64,000 nucleotides of DNA from contig JAHDBM010000011.1 in assembly GCA_020630395.1 (NCBI GenBank), positions 1 through 64,000 on the forward strand. Direction: 5' to 3'. Of the stretch, positions 18,113 to 30,200 are shown one piece after another. How positions within the stretch are numbered: the first letter of the stretch is position 1; each line of letters opens with the position of its first letter. This stretch comes from Flavobacteriales bacterium (lineage in GTDB: Bacteria; Bacteroidota; Bacteroidia; Flavobacteriales_D; CAJJDF01). The notes under the pieces were generated by a model. The model made no database searches. It was not told the origin of the DNA and saw nothing but the letters and a program-made list of their open reading frames with translations. The position numbers and the translations under genes were made by a program.

Positions 18113-20419
18113 ATGAAATCATTACTACTTGTCTCTCTTTTCATTTCACAAATATGTAGCGGTCAATATTATTACAATTTACAATCTAATAATGGAAACC
18201 CAAAAGGATTAAATAATGATAATGAAACCAGTTCAGCATCTTTAGTGGGTTGGACCTCAGTATTGGGAGCTAATAATTCATCTCCAACATGGTCTTCTAA
18301 CCAATCTATCCCCTTCTCTTTTTCATTTAATGGGAGTCCTGTTGCTCAATACAAAGTATCTTCTGCAGGTATTTTAACATTTGATATTGGATCGGCAATA
18401 AATCCAACATACTCTAATCATACACTACCTTCTTCGGTTATACCTAATAACTCAATATGTATATCAGGAATTCAAGGATCTGGTTCTAATGATGCTATCG
18501 TATCAAAAACTTTTGGAACCGCACCTAATAGACAACATTGGGTCTTCTTTTCATCATATTCATTAACTGGATCTTCTAATTCATGGTCATATTGGTCAAT
18601 TGTATTAGAAGAAAGCTCCAATATGATCTATATTGTAGATCAAAGACAATATCAAACTACTGGTAATGTATCACTTGGCATACAAATTAACAATACTACA
18701 GCATATACTGTTCTAGGATCTCCTAATGTTTCTCCATTAGCCACTAATGATCCAGCTCCTTTAGATAATGCTTATTATGAGTTTATACCAGGAACTAGAC
18801 CTAACTATGATGTTAAAACAAAATCTGTAAATGCTCCTACTGTTAGTTTTACAAATAATGGAGTTACGATTGGTGCTGATATTATCAATTTTGGACAAAC
18901 TACATTAACTAGTATGGATATTAATTATAATATTAATAATGGAAGTGTTGTAAATAGTAATGTTACTAGTCTAAATTTACCATACGGAAGTAGTTATACT
19001 TGGACTCATCCTACTCAATGGACTCCATCTTCACCTGGCGTGTATACCATAAGAGCTTGGAGCTCCAATATTAATGGTAATCCCGATCAAAACAACTTAA
19101 ACGACACAGCTTATTTTACTATTTACATTAAAGACACGATTCCAAATAGAATAACTGATTATGTTAACTCATTACCATCTAGTGTAATTAATAAACCTAT
19201 AGCAACCAGCTCTGATCAAATAAGCATACCAAATGATTTAGATTTTCATCCATTTAGAGATGAATTATGGGTAGTTAATAAAGGAACTGAATCAACAGGG
19301 AGTCCAATTATTACGATTTACAATCCTGATAAAGCCTCACAAAATAGCTTATATAGAAAAGATGGTAATGCAAAACATTTCATGAATTCTACGACAGGTA
19401 TAGCCTTTGGGGAAAATGGAAATTGGGGTAACTCTCCTGGTGTTTTTGATGCTAACTTTGGAACAGGAACTCCATTTACTGGACCTTCTCTATGGTCAAG
19501 TGATTCATTAGTTTTCGCACAACCAAGTGGTGGTAATGGAAGCCATTTAGATATGTTACACGCTAGTTCGAGAGCAATGGGGATTGCCCATGAAAAAGAT
19601 AATGTATACTGGATATTTGATTCTTACCAAAATGATATCGTAAGATATGATTTTGTTCAAGATCATGGTCCAGGAAATTCTTATCATGATGATGGTATTA
19701 TTAGACGATATCCTGAACTTATTGTTGATCGAATTAATCTTAATATACCTTCACATTTAGTGCTTAACAAAAAAACTAACTGGCTTTACATTGTAGATGG
19801 CGGAAATAATAGAGTCTTAAAATTTGATATTACATCTGGAACAAATACTGGAGCTCCTACTTATGGACCATTTGAAACATTAGCGGAGTATTCCAAATAC
19901 ACTGGAACTACATGGTCAGACATAGTTACAACAGGATTAAATCAACCATCTGGTATTGATGTAATTGGAAACAACATGATTGTATCTGATTACGGTACGG
20001 GCGATATTATATTTTACGATATTTCCGGAGCTACTGCTATAGAAATAGGCAGATATTATACCGGAAACACAGGAGTTACTGGAGTTGTTATTGGCCCAGA
20101 TGGCTATATATGGTATACCAACCAACTAACAAATGAAGTAAACAAAATTGAACCTTCTTCATTTGCAAGTGTTAGTGAAAAAGAAACTATTAATCCTTTT
20201 GTTGTGTATCCTAACCCATCTAATGATGGAATATTTAATGTATCTAACGTACAAGATTACTCATTTGAATTATTCAATGCAATTGGTCAGAATATTCCAT
20301 TTACATTAAATAACAACACCTTAGACTTATCTCAATCAAACAAGGGTGTTTACATCTTAAAAGGTGTTAGCAATGCAAATGAGCAGTTATCATATTCTAA
20401 AAAAATTATCATTAAATAA
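18113..20419 (+). CDS. Beta-propeller (NHL-like) secreted protein with T9SS type A sorting domain
   Basis: LYIVDGGNNRVLKFD; C-terminal FVVYPNPSNDGIFNVSN...KGVYILKG...KKIIIK. Confidence 0.85.
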   Translation: MKSLLLVSLFISQICSGQYYYNLQSNNGNPKGLNNDNETSSASLVGWTSVLGANNSSPTWSSNQSIPFSFSFNGSPVAQYKVSSAGILTFDIGSAINPTYSNHTLPSSVIPNNSICISGIQGSGSNDAIVSKTFGTAPNRQHWVFFSSYSLTGSSNSWSYWSIVLEESSNMIYIVDQRQYQTTGNVSLGIQINNTTAYTVLGSPNVSPLATNDPAPLDNAYYEFIPGTRPNYDVKTKSVNAPTVSFTNNGVTIGADIINFGQTTLTSMDINYNINNGSVVNSNVTSLNLPYGSSYTWTHPTQWTPSSPGVYTIRAWSSNINGNPDQNNLNDTAYFTIYIKDTIPNRITDYVNSLPSSVINKPIATSSDQISIPNDLDFHPFRDELWVVNKGTESTGSPIITIYNPDKASQNSLYRKDGNAKHFMNSTTGIAFGENGNWGNSPGVFDANFGTGTPFTGPSLWSSDSLVFAQPSGGNGSHLDMLHASSRAMGIAHEKDNVYWIFDSYQNDIVRYDFVQDHGPGNSYHDDGIIRRYPELIVDRINLNIPSHLVLNKKTNWLYIVDGGNNRVLKFDITSGTNTGAPTYGPFETLAEYSKYTGTTWSDIVTTGLNQPSGIDVIGNNMIVSDYGTGDIIFYDISGATAIEIGRYYTGNTGVTGVVIGPDGYIWYTNQLTNEVNKIEPSSFASVSEKETINPFVVYPNPSNDGIFNVSNVQDYSFELFNAIGQNIPFTLNNNTLDLSQSNKGVYILKGVSNANEQLSYSKKIIIK

Positions 20420-20512
20420 ATCAGTTAGCTAAAGTATTTACACTCGTTTTTGCTATTAATCCATTGTCCTTTGTAAGTGGTTTCTTACTTTTACTTAGAA
20501 CAAAAATTAAAC

Positions 20513-22453
20513 ATGATTAAAATTACATTACCAGATGGCTCCATTCGTGAGGTAGCTGCTGGAACAACTGCTTTAGACATAGCAACTTCTATTAGTGAAG
20601 GATTAGCACGAAATGTACTTTCTGCTAATATTAATGGTGAAATTTGGGATGCTACTCGTCCAATAACTACTGATTCTAGCTTAAGTTTATTAACCTGGAA
20701 TGATAAAGATGGTAAAAATACCATGTGGCATTCATCTGCACATCTTATGGCAGAAGCACTTGAAGCTCTTTACCCTGGAATTAAATTAGCGATTGGCCCA
20801 CCTATTGAAAATGGATTTTATTATGATGTAGATTTTGGCGAACATGCATTTGGTGATGGAGATTTTAAGAAAGTTGAGGATAAAATGTTAGAGCTTGCTC
20901 GACAAAAAAACAAATTTGAACGAACAGAGATTAGCAAACAAGATGCTGTTTCTTATTTCAAAGAAAAAAATGATCCATACAAATTAGAACTTCTTGAAGA
21001 TCTTGAAGATGGAAACATTACGTTTTACACACAAGGTGGTTTTACCGATTTATGCAGAGGTCCACATATACCTCACACTGGGTTTATAAAAGCTGTTAAA
21101 ATAATGACAGTTGCTGGTGCATATTGGAGGGGTGACGAAAATAACAAGCAACTTACTCGTGTTTACGGAATAACATTCCCTAAAAACAAAGAATTAACGG
21201 CCTATCTCCACATGTTGGAAGAAGCTAAAAAGAGAGATCATAGAAAATTAGGTAAAGAACTTGGTCTATTTACCTTTTCTCAAAAAGTTGGTCAAGGTTT
21301 ACCTCTTTGGCTACCTAAAGGAACTGACCTAAGAGAACGACTAATTGATTTTCTTAAAAAAGCTCAAGAAAAAACTGGTTATGTACAAGTTGCTACTCCG
21401 CATATTGGCCATAAAGATTTATATGTAACATCTGGACATTATGAAAAATATGGCGCAGATTCTTTTCAGCCTATTAAAACCCCTAACGAAGGAGAAGAGT
21501 TTTTATTGAAACCAATGAATTGTCCTCACCATTGTGAAATATTCAATGCTGAACCAAGATCTTACAAAGATTTACCACTAAGATTTGCTGAATTTGGTAC
21601 CGTATATCGTTACGAACAAAGTGGAGAGCTTCATGGGTTAACACGTGTTAGAGGGTTTACTCAAGATGACGCACACATATTTTGTACCAAAGATCAAGTT
21701 GAGCAAGAATTTAAAAAAGTTATAGACATCATTAAATTTGTGTTTAAAGCACTTGATTTTAAAGAGTATACTGCTCAAATATCGCTAAGAGATCAAGAAG
21801 ACAGGACCAAATATATTGGTAGTGAAGAAAATTGGGAACAAGCTGAGCAAGCCATTATTAAAACAACCCAAGAAGCTGAATTAAATACCGTAGTAGAATA
21901 TGGTGAAGCTGCATTTTATGGACCTAAACTAGACTTTATGGTAAAAGATGCTATTGGTCGTAGTTGGCAATTGGGAACTATACAAGTAGATTACACCCTA
22001 CCCGAGCGTTTCGAGTTGGAATATACAGGTAGTGACAATCAAAAACACAGACCCGTAATGATTCATAGAGCTCCATTTGGGTCTCTAGAACGATTTGTTG
22101 CAGTTCTTATAGAACATTGCGGAGGAAAGTTCCCTTTATGGTTAACTCCACAACAAGTAGCTATCCTTCCAATAAGCGACAAGTATAATGAATATGCTGA
22201 AAACCTTTCAGAATTACTAAAAAATTACGATATTCGCGCCTCAGTGGATGCTCGTAACGAGAAGATTGGACGAAAAATTAGAGATACAGAAGTAGAAAAA
22301 ATTCCGTATATGCTAATCATTGGAGAACAAGAAGCCACTGAAAACAAGGTTTCTGTAAGAAAACAAGGAGAAGGCGATTTAGGTTCCTTTTCTATTGAAG
22401 CATTTGCAGAAATAATAAATAAAGAAGTAGAAGAATTAACCAAGTTTAACTAA
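20513..22453 (+). CDS. thrS: Threonyl-tRNA synthetase (start trimmed to [10 protein letters not shown])
   Basis: TGS domain, [27 protein letters not shown], class II motifs. Confidence 0.97.
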   Translation: MIKITLPDGSIREVAAGTTALDIATSISEGLARNVLSANINGEIWDATRPITTDSSLSLLTWNDKDGKNTMWHSSAHLMAEALEALYPGIKLAIGPPIENGFYYDVDFGEHAFGDGDFKKVEDKMLELARQKNKFERTEISKQDAVSYFKEKNDPYKLELLEDLEDGNITFYTQGGFTDLCRGPHIPHTGFIKAVKIMTVAGAYWRGDENNKQLTRVYGITFPKNKELTAYLHMLEEAKKRDHRKLGKELGLFTFSQKVGQGLPLWLPKGTDLRERLIDFLKKAQEKTGYVQVATPHIGHKDLYVTSGHYEKYGADSFQPIKTPNEGEEFLLKPMNCPHHCEIFNAEPRSYKDLPLRFAEFGTVYRYEQSGELHGLTRVRGFTQDDAHIFCTKDQVEQEFKKVIDIIKFVFKALDFKEYTAQISLRDQEDRTKYIGSEENWEQAEQAIIKTTQEAELNTVVEYGEAAFYGPKLDFMVKDAIGRSWQLGTIQVDYTLPERFELEYTGSDNQKHRPVMIHRAPFGSLERFVAVLIEHCGGKFPLWLTPQQVAILPISDKYNEYAENLSELLKNYDIRASVDARNEKIGRKIRDTEVEKIPYMLIIGEQEATENKVSVRKQGEGDLGSFSIEAFAEIINKEVEELTKFN

Positions 22454-22466
22454 AAAACATAGTACC

Positions 22467-23021
22467 ATAGCAATAAGAAGACCAAATAACAGAAGAAGGA
22501 GATACGAAAAAAAAGAAGATCCTCATAGAATCAATGAACGAATTACTGCACGTAAAGTTCGTGTGGTAGGTGAAAATGTAGAAGCACAAGTAACCAACAT
22601 TGAAAAAGCATTAGAGATTGCCAAAAATCTAGAATTAGATTTAGTAGAGATTTCTCCTAAAGCTGACCCGCCTGTTTGTAAAATAATGGACTATAAAAAG
22701 TTCTTATACGACTCTAAGAAAAAGGAAAAAGCGCTTAAGTCTAAGCAAACTAAAGTGACAGTTAAAGAAATACGTTTTGGACCTAATACTGATGAACATG
22801 ACTTTAATTTTAAATTAAATCATGCTAAAAAATTCTTAACAGAAGGTGCAAAGGTTAAAGCTTATGTATTTTTTAAAGGACGAACAATTGTATTTAAAGA
22901 AAGAGGAGAAGTACTATTGTTAAAGTTCGTTTCGGAACTTGAAGATTTAGGTGTTCCAGAAGCAATGCCTAAAATGGAAGGGAAGAAAATGATAATAATG
23001 ATTAATCCAAAGAAGAAATAA
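22467..23021 (+). CDS. infC: Translation initiation factor IF-3; proposed ATA start
   Basis: Frame extends upstream of the called GTG as (ATA)[37 protein letters not shown] with no ATG/GTG/TTG before GTG at 22563; operon position after thrS. Confidence 0.92.
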   Translation: MAIRRPNNRRRRYEKKEDPHRINERITARKVRVVGENVEAQVTNIEKALEIAKNLELDLVEISPKADPPVCKIMDYKKFLYDSKKKEKALKSKQTKVTVKEIRFGPNTDEHDFNFKLNHAKKFLTEGAKVKAYVFFKGRTIVFKERGEVLLLKFVSELEDLGVPEAMPKMEGKKMIIMINPKKK

Positions 23022-23036
23022 CGATAATTTAAAGTT

Positions 23037-23231
23037 ATGCCAAAAGTTAAAACAAATGCTAGTGCCAAAAAACGATTTAAAGTTACGGGTAGTGGTAAAA
23101 TCAAAAGAAAACATGCTTTTAAAAGTCATATTTTGACTAAGAAAAGTAAAAAAAGAAAGAAAGCGTTAACAAAATCTGCTTTAGTTCACGAAGCTGATGT
23201 TAAAAGCATCAAGCAACAATTGTGGATATAG
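23037..23231 (+). CDS. rpmI: 50S ribosomal protein L35
   Basis: [42 protein letters not shown]. Confidence 0.97.
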   Translation: MPKVKTNASAKKRFKVTGSGKIKRKHAFKSHILTKKSKKRKKALTKSALVHEADVKSIKQQLWI

Positions 23232-23326
23232 TTAGCCTTACAGGTTTATTATATGTTTAACCAAGTAAAAAAGTAACTAAGACTAGTGTGAAACAAAACA
23301 GCACTTTTTACTAAAAAATTAAAATT

Positions 23327-23674
23327 ATGCCAAGAACGACATACGCAGTAGCGTCAAAAAAAAGAAGAAAAAAAATCTTAAAAGCTGCCAAAGGATACTT
23401 TGGGAGAAGAAAAAATGTTTACACGGTTGCTAAGAATGCAGTTGAGAAAGCAATGTCTTACTCATACATTCATAGAAAACAAAAGAAAAGAAACTTTAGA
23501 AAACTTTGGATCGTAAGAATCAATGCAGGTGTAAGACAATATGGAATGTCTTATTCTAAGTTTATGGGAGAGTATAATAAGTCTGGAATGGAAATGAACA
23601 GAAAAGTTCTTGCGGATTTAGCTATGAACCACCCAGAAGCTTTTAAAGCTGTTGTAGATAAAGTGAAGAAGTAA
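23327..23674 (+). CDS. rplT: 50S ribosomal protein L20
   Basis: [67 protein letters not shown]. Confidence 0.98.
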   Translation: MPRTTYAVASKKRRKKILKAAKGYFGRRKNVYTVAKNAVEKAMSYSYIHRKQKKRNFRKLWIVRINAGVRQYGMSYSKFMGEYNKSGMEMNRKVLADLAMNHPEAFKAVVDKVKK

Positions 23675-23704
23675 AACACACGATATTTTAACTTTGGATT
23701 ATAG

Positions 23705-23733
23705 AAAAAACGCCCTCAATGAGGGCGTTTTTT
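23705..23733. terminator. Intrinsic terminator after the infC-rpmI-rplT operon
   Basis: aaaaaacgccctcaatgagggcgtttttt. Confidence 0.9.
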
Positions 23734-23740
23734 GTTTGTG

Positions 23741-23917
23741 TTATCTTCTTTTAATAAACAAATAATAAGCAGATAAAGGAACTGTTACCAGAGCAGTTAA
23801 AGATAAACCTAATATTAACATTATATTAGCCCCTGGCCAGTGCATAATCTTAAACATGCTTCCCATTAAATATGATGAAACACTTAATACAACTAAAGCA
23901 TAAACTAAAATTCTCAT
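23741..23917 (-). CDS. Small membrane protein with GldL-like FKIMHWPGA motif (not in supplied ORF track)
   Basis: Hand translation of reverse strand: MRILVYALVVLSVSSYLMGSMFKIMHWPGANIMLILGLSLTALVTVPLSAYYLFIKRR; two hydrophobic segments. Confidence 0.75.
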   Translation of the reverse strand: MRILVYALVVLSVSSYLMGSMFKIMHWPGANIMLILGLSLTALVTVPLSAYYLFIKRR

Positions 23918-24003
23918 AATTTTTTATTTATATAATTAGATTAAAATGAAAAGTAACAAGGATTAAAAAAATAATTCTAAAAAAAATTGACTCTCTTACT
24001 TTT

Positions 24004-24438
24004 ATGAAATATATACTTATAACCTTCATACTCCTACTCTTTTCTTGTACAACTGAAGATAATAATTATAAAATTGACAAACAAGCCATAACTCAAGTCA
24101 TGAAAAACCAAGAAAAAGCCTGGAGCAATGGAGATATTGATGGTTTTATGGAAGGGTATTGGAAATCAGATAGTTTAACCTTTATTGGCAGCAAAGGACC
24201 AACTTATGGCTGGAAACAAACACTCAAGAACTATAAAAAAGGATATAAAACAAAAGATGAAATGGGAACGTTAACTTTTGAAACCATTGAGTTAACTCCA
24301 ATTGCCAATAATGTATATTATATGATTGGTAAATACACCTTAACGAGAAAAGAAGACACTCCAACTGGATATTTTTCTCTACTTTGGAAAAAAATTAATA
24401 CTAAATGGGTCATCATATCCGATCATACGAGTGGGTAA
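24004..24438 (+). CDS. DUF4440/SnoaL-like (NTF2 fold) lipoprotein
   Basis: Lipobox LLFSC; QEKAWSNGDIDGFMEGYW...SLLWKKINTKWVIISDHTS. Confidence 0.75.
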   Translation: MKYILITFILLLFSCTTEDNNYKIDKQAITQVMKNQEKAWSNGDIDGFMEGYWKSDSLTFIGSKGPTYGWKQTLKNYKKGYKTKDEMGTLTFETIELTPIANNVYYMIGKYTLTRKEDTPTGYFSLLWKKINTKWVIISDHTSG

Positions 24439-24458
24439 CATCTTATAAAACAACTATC

Positions 24459-24965
24459 ATGAAATCAATCTATCCAATCATAATGTACGCTATTGCTATT
24501 TCTTCATGTAACAATGTTACTACACCTATTGATGATATTACCAATCAAGAAATAACAATAAACGATTCTATCAAAAAAACCGCTAACGACATATCAAAAG
24601 AAATCACAATTTCATGGAAAATAACAGATACATCTTTATTCGATCCTGAAATTAATGACGCATCTGTCTTACATTTATTCATTGGAGATACAAAAAAAAG
24701 AATACATTCTAGTTTTTCTAATTATACAACTCCACAAACATTATTTTCTTCAGAAGATTTAACTGCTATAAAAGATAGTAATCATACTTTTTCTGAAATA
24801 ATCCCAACTAACATTATAAGCGGCACTTTTGGCTTTCATGCAGGACTTTCAGAAGGTTTTTATGTGATTGAAAAATCAAATAATGAATATGAAGTATTTT
24901 GCTTTTACCTAGATGAAGATATGAATAACTACGAGAAAGAATTGGTTTTAACATATAGTAAATAA
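24459..24965 (+). CDS. Hypothetical lipoprotein
   Basis: MKSIYPIIMYAIAISSCNN signal/lipobox; start trimmed. Confidence 0.6.
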   Translation: MKSIYPIIMYAIAISSCNNVTTPIDDITNQEITINDSIKKTANDISKEITISWKITDTSLFDPEINDASVLHLFIGDTKKRIHSSFSNYTTPQTLFSSEDLTAIKDSNHTFSEIIPTNIISGTFGFHAGLSEGFYVIEKSNNEYEVFCFYLDEDMNNYEKELVLTYSK

Positions 24966-25033
24966 ACTACCCTTTTTCAAGAATACGGGATGCCAACATA
25001 AACTTAATTTATTAGGTATTAAAATAAGGTCAT

Positions 25034-25837
25034 TTATTTTTTTAAACTATAAGCTATACCTATAGAAATAGTAGGTGATGCCCCTTGATTTTTTGCAAAA
25101 AAGGCTCCAAAACCGCTAGCATTTAACCAAAAGTTATCTATAATGTTATAAGATAACTTTAGTCCAGGAGATAGATAATCTCCGTTATTATGATACAATA
25201 CCGTTTCATTTGCAAATATATCATCAGTAACAGATGTATTTAATGCGCCAGCTATATGCAGCATAATAAAAAATGATTGTTTAGCTATTGAAGTATTAAA
25301 ACCAAATTCGGCATCAACTATTACCTGATTTGGAATATTATTCCTATACCTATAACCCAAAGAGCCATAAGTGTAATATGATGATTTTCCATATCCTACT
25401 GACATTCCTAGATCAAAAGCATGCTGGTTGTATCCTGTTCTTAATTCTCCAACTCTTGTACTAATAGGTGCTGTATATCCGTAATGTAATGCTAGTGGGA
25501 TATTATTTAACAGTTGATGTTTAACCTTAACCTTTGAATCACCTAAACTGGATAGTGATACACTATTGGATTGAACCATCTTATAAGGTAAATTTACAAT
25601 TATAGATGTTTTATTAGCTACACTATACTCTCCAAAGAAACCTATAGTATTATCAGTAGTTCTTAAATTAGTTGTTACTACTTCTCCTTGAGAGTTGAAT
25701 ACATCATTATAACTCAAGAAAGTTCCTGATAGTTGACCATAAAACGACCCCTTATTATTAACCCAAGGACTTTGTGCAATTCCATTAAACCCATAAAATA
25801 AAATTACCAAACTTAAAATATACTTAACACATGACAT
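25034..25837 (-). CDS. Hypothetical outer-membrane beta-barrel-like protein
   Basis: Signal peptide; alternating beta pattern, C-terminal SIGIAYSLKK. Confidence 0.6.
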   Translation of the reverse strand: MSCVKYILSLVILFYGFNGIAQSPWVNNKGSFYGQLSGTFLSYNDVFNSQGEVVTTNLRTTDNTIGFFGEYSVANKTSIIVNLPYKMVQSNSVSLSSLGDSKVKVKHQLLNNIPLALHYGYTAPISTRVGELRTGYNQHAFDLGMSVGYGKSSYYTYGSLGYRYRNNIPNQVIVDAEFGFNTSIAKQSFFIMLHIAGALNTSVTDDIFANETVLYHNNGDYLSPGLKLSYNIIDNFWLNASGFGAFFAKNQGASPTISIGIAYSLKK

Positions 25838-25921
25838 TGATACAGATGATTTGATTACAAAACAATTTAATTAACTTTAACCATATTTATAAAGACGATT
25901 AACTATTAGATCATATACAAC

Positions 25922-26674
25922 ATGAAGTATTTATTTTTTTTAAGCACCATTACGTTAATAATATCAAGCTGTAGGAAAGGAGAATTCATAAGAAAAGATA
26001 CACTTTCTTATTATTTAGAACAAAACTCCGAGTTACCTCAAGCTAACCTCATAGCTTGTGCGGCTGGCTCTCCTATTGGACTTAATCAAAATGGGGATTA
26101 TGGATCGTTTATGTTTTTTTATCCTGTGGCTGGTGCAACAGATTTTAAGTACTATGAAGCAAAAAACATAGCAGATTCTTTAGATTTTTCTAAATACATT
26201 GAAAAAATATTACCACAACAACCTGTTTTTAATGGATATTTAAGACGATTTGTATTGGAACCATTTGCAGGAGAAAGAATGGGAATGGTTACTTACATGG
26301 CAAATGGAAATCTCCATATTTGTGATCCCGTAAGAATAAAAACTAACCTTAAACCTACTGAAGTAAATGCTTCTTTAGGGACAATTAACGAAACAGGCAT
26401 TAATCCCGAATTTTCATGGACTGATGGAACTATTGATGAAAATGTAATCTACTTTCAAGTAGTATCTGATACATTGGGTAATCTTATCTCAGGAACGTAT
26501 ACCTATGATAAAAACTTTACGTTTTACGATTTAAGTAATGTGGTGCTTAATATAAAAGATGTAACCCCTGCCCCATCTCTATTACCTAATACCAAATATA
26601 ATTTTACTATGATGGCAGTAAGTGAAGACAATTGGGTTAACCTATTGATTCAAAAGTCGTTTATGACGAATTAA
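25922..26674 (+). CDS. Hypothetical lipoprotein
   Basis: MKYLFFLSTITLIISSCRKG lipobox. Confidence 0.6.
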   Translation: MKYLFFLSTITLIISSCRKGEFIRKDTLSYYLEQNSELPQANLIACAAGSPIGLNQNGDYGSFMFFYPVAGATDFKYYEAKNIADSLDFSKYIEKILPQQPVFNGYLRRFVLEPFAGERMGMVTYMANGNLHICDPVRIKTNLKPTEVNASLGTINETGINPEFSWTDGTIDENVIYFQVVSDTLGNLISGTYTYDKNFTFYDLSNVVLNIKDVTPAPSLLPNTKYNFTMMAVSEDNWVNLLIQKSFMTN

Positions 26675-26677
26675 GAT

Positions 26678-27244
26678 CTATTGAAATAGTTTAAAAATCA
26701 TTCCATATAGTTCTCGAAACACCCATTCAAAAAAGAACGTCATAAAAAATGATCCAAACACTACAACAATAGATTTAACGATATCGGAATTTAGTATATG
26801 TAAAATTCCTCTAAATAGAATTAGTGTAAACCAAGCTATACCAAATAAAGACATTTCATCAGTTGTATTAAATATTACCCTACCATAAGCAATTTCAAAA
26901 ACAAGAGGTAATAAAGAAAATCCATAAACATATAGTAAAGTTTGAAAACTAAACTCTGCTTTTAAGATAGTTAGAATTCTATTGATAAAATATAACTGTA
27001 ATCCACTACGTAAAACTAAATAAAATCCATTCCAACATACCTTTTTCCCTTTTTGGATATCATATTCATCAAATCTATGGCCTCCATCCAAATACAAAGC
27101 TAAAAACACAAAAAACATTAGTATAATCAACCCTATAAAAAACAAGCTTATACCGCCTAATGTAGAAAGTGATCTATTATCATCAAGCCTTTTAAGGGTT
27201 ATAGATGGTATAAAAGGAAAAATAAAAAAATGTAGAGGATTCAT
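26678..27244 (-). CDS. Hypothetical multi-pass membrane protein
   Basis: Several hydrophobic helices. Confidence 0.6.
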   Translation of the reverse strand: MNPLHFFIFPFIPSITLKRLDDNRSLSTLGGISLFFIGLIILMFFVFLALYLDGGHRFDEYDIQKGKKVCWNGFYLVLRSGLQLYFINRILTILKAEFSFQTLLYVYGFSLLPLVFEIAYGRVIFNTTDEMSLFGIAWFTLILFRGILHILNSDIVKSIVVVFGSFFMTFFFEWVFRELYGMIFKLFQ

Positions 27245-27278
27245 AAATGACTTAATGTCCTATTAATTTAAAACTTAG

Positions 27279-30200
27279 TTACTTCAATAAATTAACATGT
27301 CCATGAACTAGCTTATTTCTAGTATTAACATCAGAGTACTTTAGCTTCCATACATAGGTATCTGTTTTGGATCTTACGCCTTTATATTTGCCATCCCATC
27401 CTTGATTCATATCATTAGATTCGAAAATAAGATCTCCCCATCTGTTAAAAATCAGTAATTCATACTCTAATATGTCTTCTCCTTTTACATAAAACACATC
27501 ATTATTTCCGTCTCCATTTGGAGTAAAACTATTTGGAACATATATTACCCCATCTACTGATACAGTAACATCATCAGATACTTCACATCCATATTGATCT
27601 ATCAAGTTTACCGTATAAGTTGTAGTTGTCTCAGGGTTTGCATAATTATCTGTGCAATTTTCACAATCTAATGTTGTATGATAATCCCAATATACAGTTC
27701 CTGGAGTGTGAGTTGGAATAAGCTCTGCACCTTCTCCATAATTTACGATTTTATCTTCCCCTGCATCTATTGATGGTATTGGGAAAAATTCTATTCTAGT
27801 AGTAGCAGTATCCTTACACCCAAGGTTGTCGGCCACAATAACAGTAAAAGTAGTTGGTGTTCCAGGTATTGCTCCTGTATGAGCCATATTAGGATTTAAC
27901 ACTTTATTACTTGGCAACCATTGATATGTACTTCCTCCAGATGCCCATAAATTTATAGTGTCATTAAAACATACAGTATCATCTGGTGATATAACGGCTG
28001 TTGGTTTTTGAACATTTACGACCACTGAATCTGTAACAGTTCCGCAAACATTTGTTACATCCACATAATATGTTGTTGTTACTAATCTATCAGCTATTAT
28101 TAATGTAGAAGATGGATTTGGTATTGTATGATCAGAATACCAGTAATAACTTGTCCCTCCAGAAATTGTTAATTGAATAGCATCCGAAGGACATTTATCA
28201 TGAATTCTTGTCAATACTGGATTTGGTAATCCTTGCTGTATATTAACCGTAACTTGTTCAGTTCCTGTACATCCATCAGCACTAGTAACAGTAACGGTAT
28301 ATAGTGTTGTTGAGTTTGGTGTAGCAATTGGATTGGCAATATTAGGATTACTTAAACCAGTTGCAGGACTCCAAACATAAGTTGCTCCTCCACTAGCCCA
28401 TAACTGAACTGGTGTACCTACACATACTAATGTATCATTTGCAACATCAGTTGTAATAGAGTTTACTGTAATGGTTACATAACCCGTATCTGTATTACAA
28501 ATACTAGTTCCAATAACTCTATAAGTTGTTGTAACTGTTGATGTAGCAATTGGGTTAGCAATATTTGCATTATTTAACCCTGTTGAAGGACTCCAAACAT
28601 AAGAGGTAGATCCATTTGCCCATAATTGAACTGGTGATCCTAAACATATTGCTGTATCTTGTTTATGTGTAATACTACTATTACTTAATACTTCAATTTT
28701 TATAAATAAAGTATCTGGTTTAATACATGAACTTGTAGAATCAATAGCTATTAATCTAACATTATAAATTCCAGGAGTAGTAAAAGTGTGATTTGGACTT
28801 TTTGTGTTGGTCATTGGAGATCCATCAGCAAAATCCCAAAAATATTTATTCCCTCCACTTGTATTACTAAACGTAACATTTAATGGAGCACAACCAACAG
28901 AATCAGGCAATGGAACCGCTCTAGCTTGTATATCACTTATTTCAAAATCAATTTTAAAAACGGTTACATCATAACCGCCACCAGTTTGGTTAGAAGAACT
29001 GTAAGCAGATGGCAATGTAGGAAAACCATTATCAGTACAAGTAGCTTGGTAAACAACTCCTTTCTTATCGAAACGACTAGTACCTCCATCTACATGTGAA
29101 TCAGACGCTCCATAATATGTTCCATAACTTAAGCTAGTAGCATTAGGACTAAGTGCCATTAAATAAAATCCTGCAGGAGTAGATTGAACTGCATTTCCTG
29201 TAATTCCAAATCCGCTTAACGTACTTAACGCCCCATGTCCAGATGCATAAATAAAATTGCAATCATCTACTAAAAAGGCTACTGGTGCCATATTTCGAGT
29301 AGTAGAAGTAAATGCTCTTGTAGTTAAAGCCGGATTAAATTTTGTTATAAAAATTCCATTACCTCCGTTATAACGACCAGCAGTTGCTGAAATAGTTCCA
29401 GCTGTTTGACCCAATATATAAATATCACCTGATAAATCTTTTTCGATAAAAAATGATTCGTCATTACTACTCGATCCAAAATATGATCTATGCAACACTG
29501 ATGTTCCTGTATTGTTTAGAGCTAATACAAATCCATCTCTACCTCCATTATATCCAAAAGCTCCTCCAGAAGGTAAAAACCCATTTCCAGCAGTACCAGT
29601 GATATATATTTTCGTCCCTGATTTCACAACACCATAAGCAGCATCATCAGCAGTACCTCCTAAATAAGTACTAAAGATTAAAGTAGACATATTAGAACTT
29701 AATTTAAAAGCAACACCATCTTGTCCGCCACCTAAACTCGTTTGATAAGCTCCAGCAGATGTTGGAAAGTTATTAGACTCTGTCATACTTGCTACATAAG
29801 CATTACCGGCATTATCAACAATAATTTCTCCTCTAAACTCATCTCCATAATTGGTAGAAATTGAATTTTTTCCATCTTCATCAGCTCCTCCTATAAAAGT
29901 AGACCCTAAAAGACCTCCACCAGTTGGAGACAAAACACTCACCACAATATCTCCCCAACCATTATAGGTATTATCATAAGCTGATGCTGTTGTAGGGAAA
30001 TTACTTGATTCAGTTGTTCCTAATATGTATAATCTTCCGTTATGATCGAATAAAGAATGTGGAAAATCATCTCCAGATCCTCCTAAATAAGTTGCATATA
30101 TTAATGAAGATCCTGTTGGATTATATTTATTAATACACATTTCTCTAGAACCACTATATGACCTTTGATAAGCTCCAGTGGTAGTTGGTAAACCTCCAGG

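Noticed and set aside
22862-23129. Reverse ORFs across infC/rpmI
   Set aside because: Shadow ORFs antisense to ribosomal operon genes.
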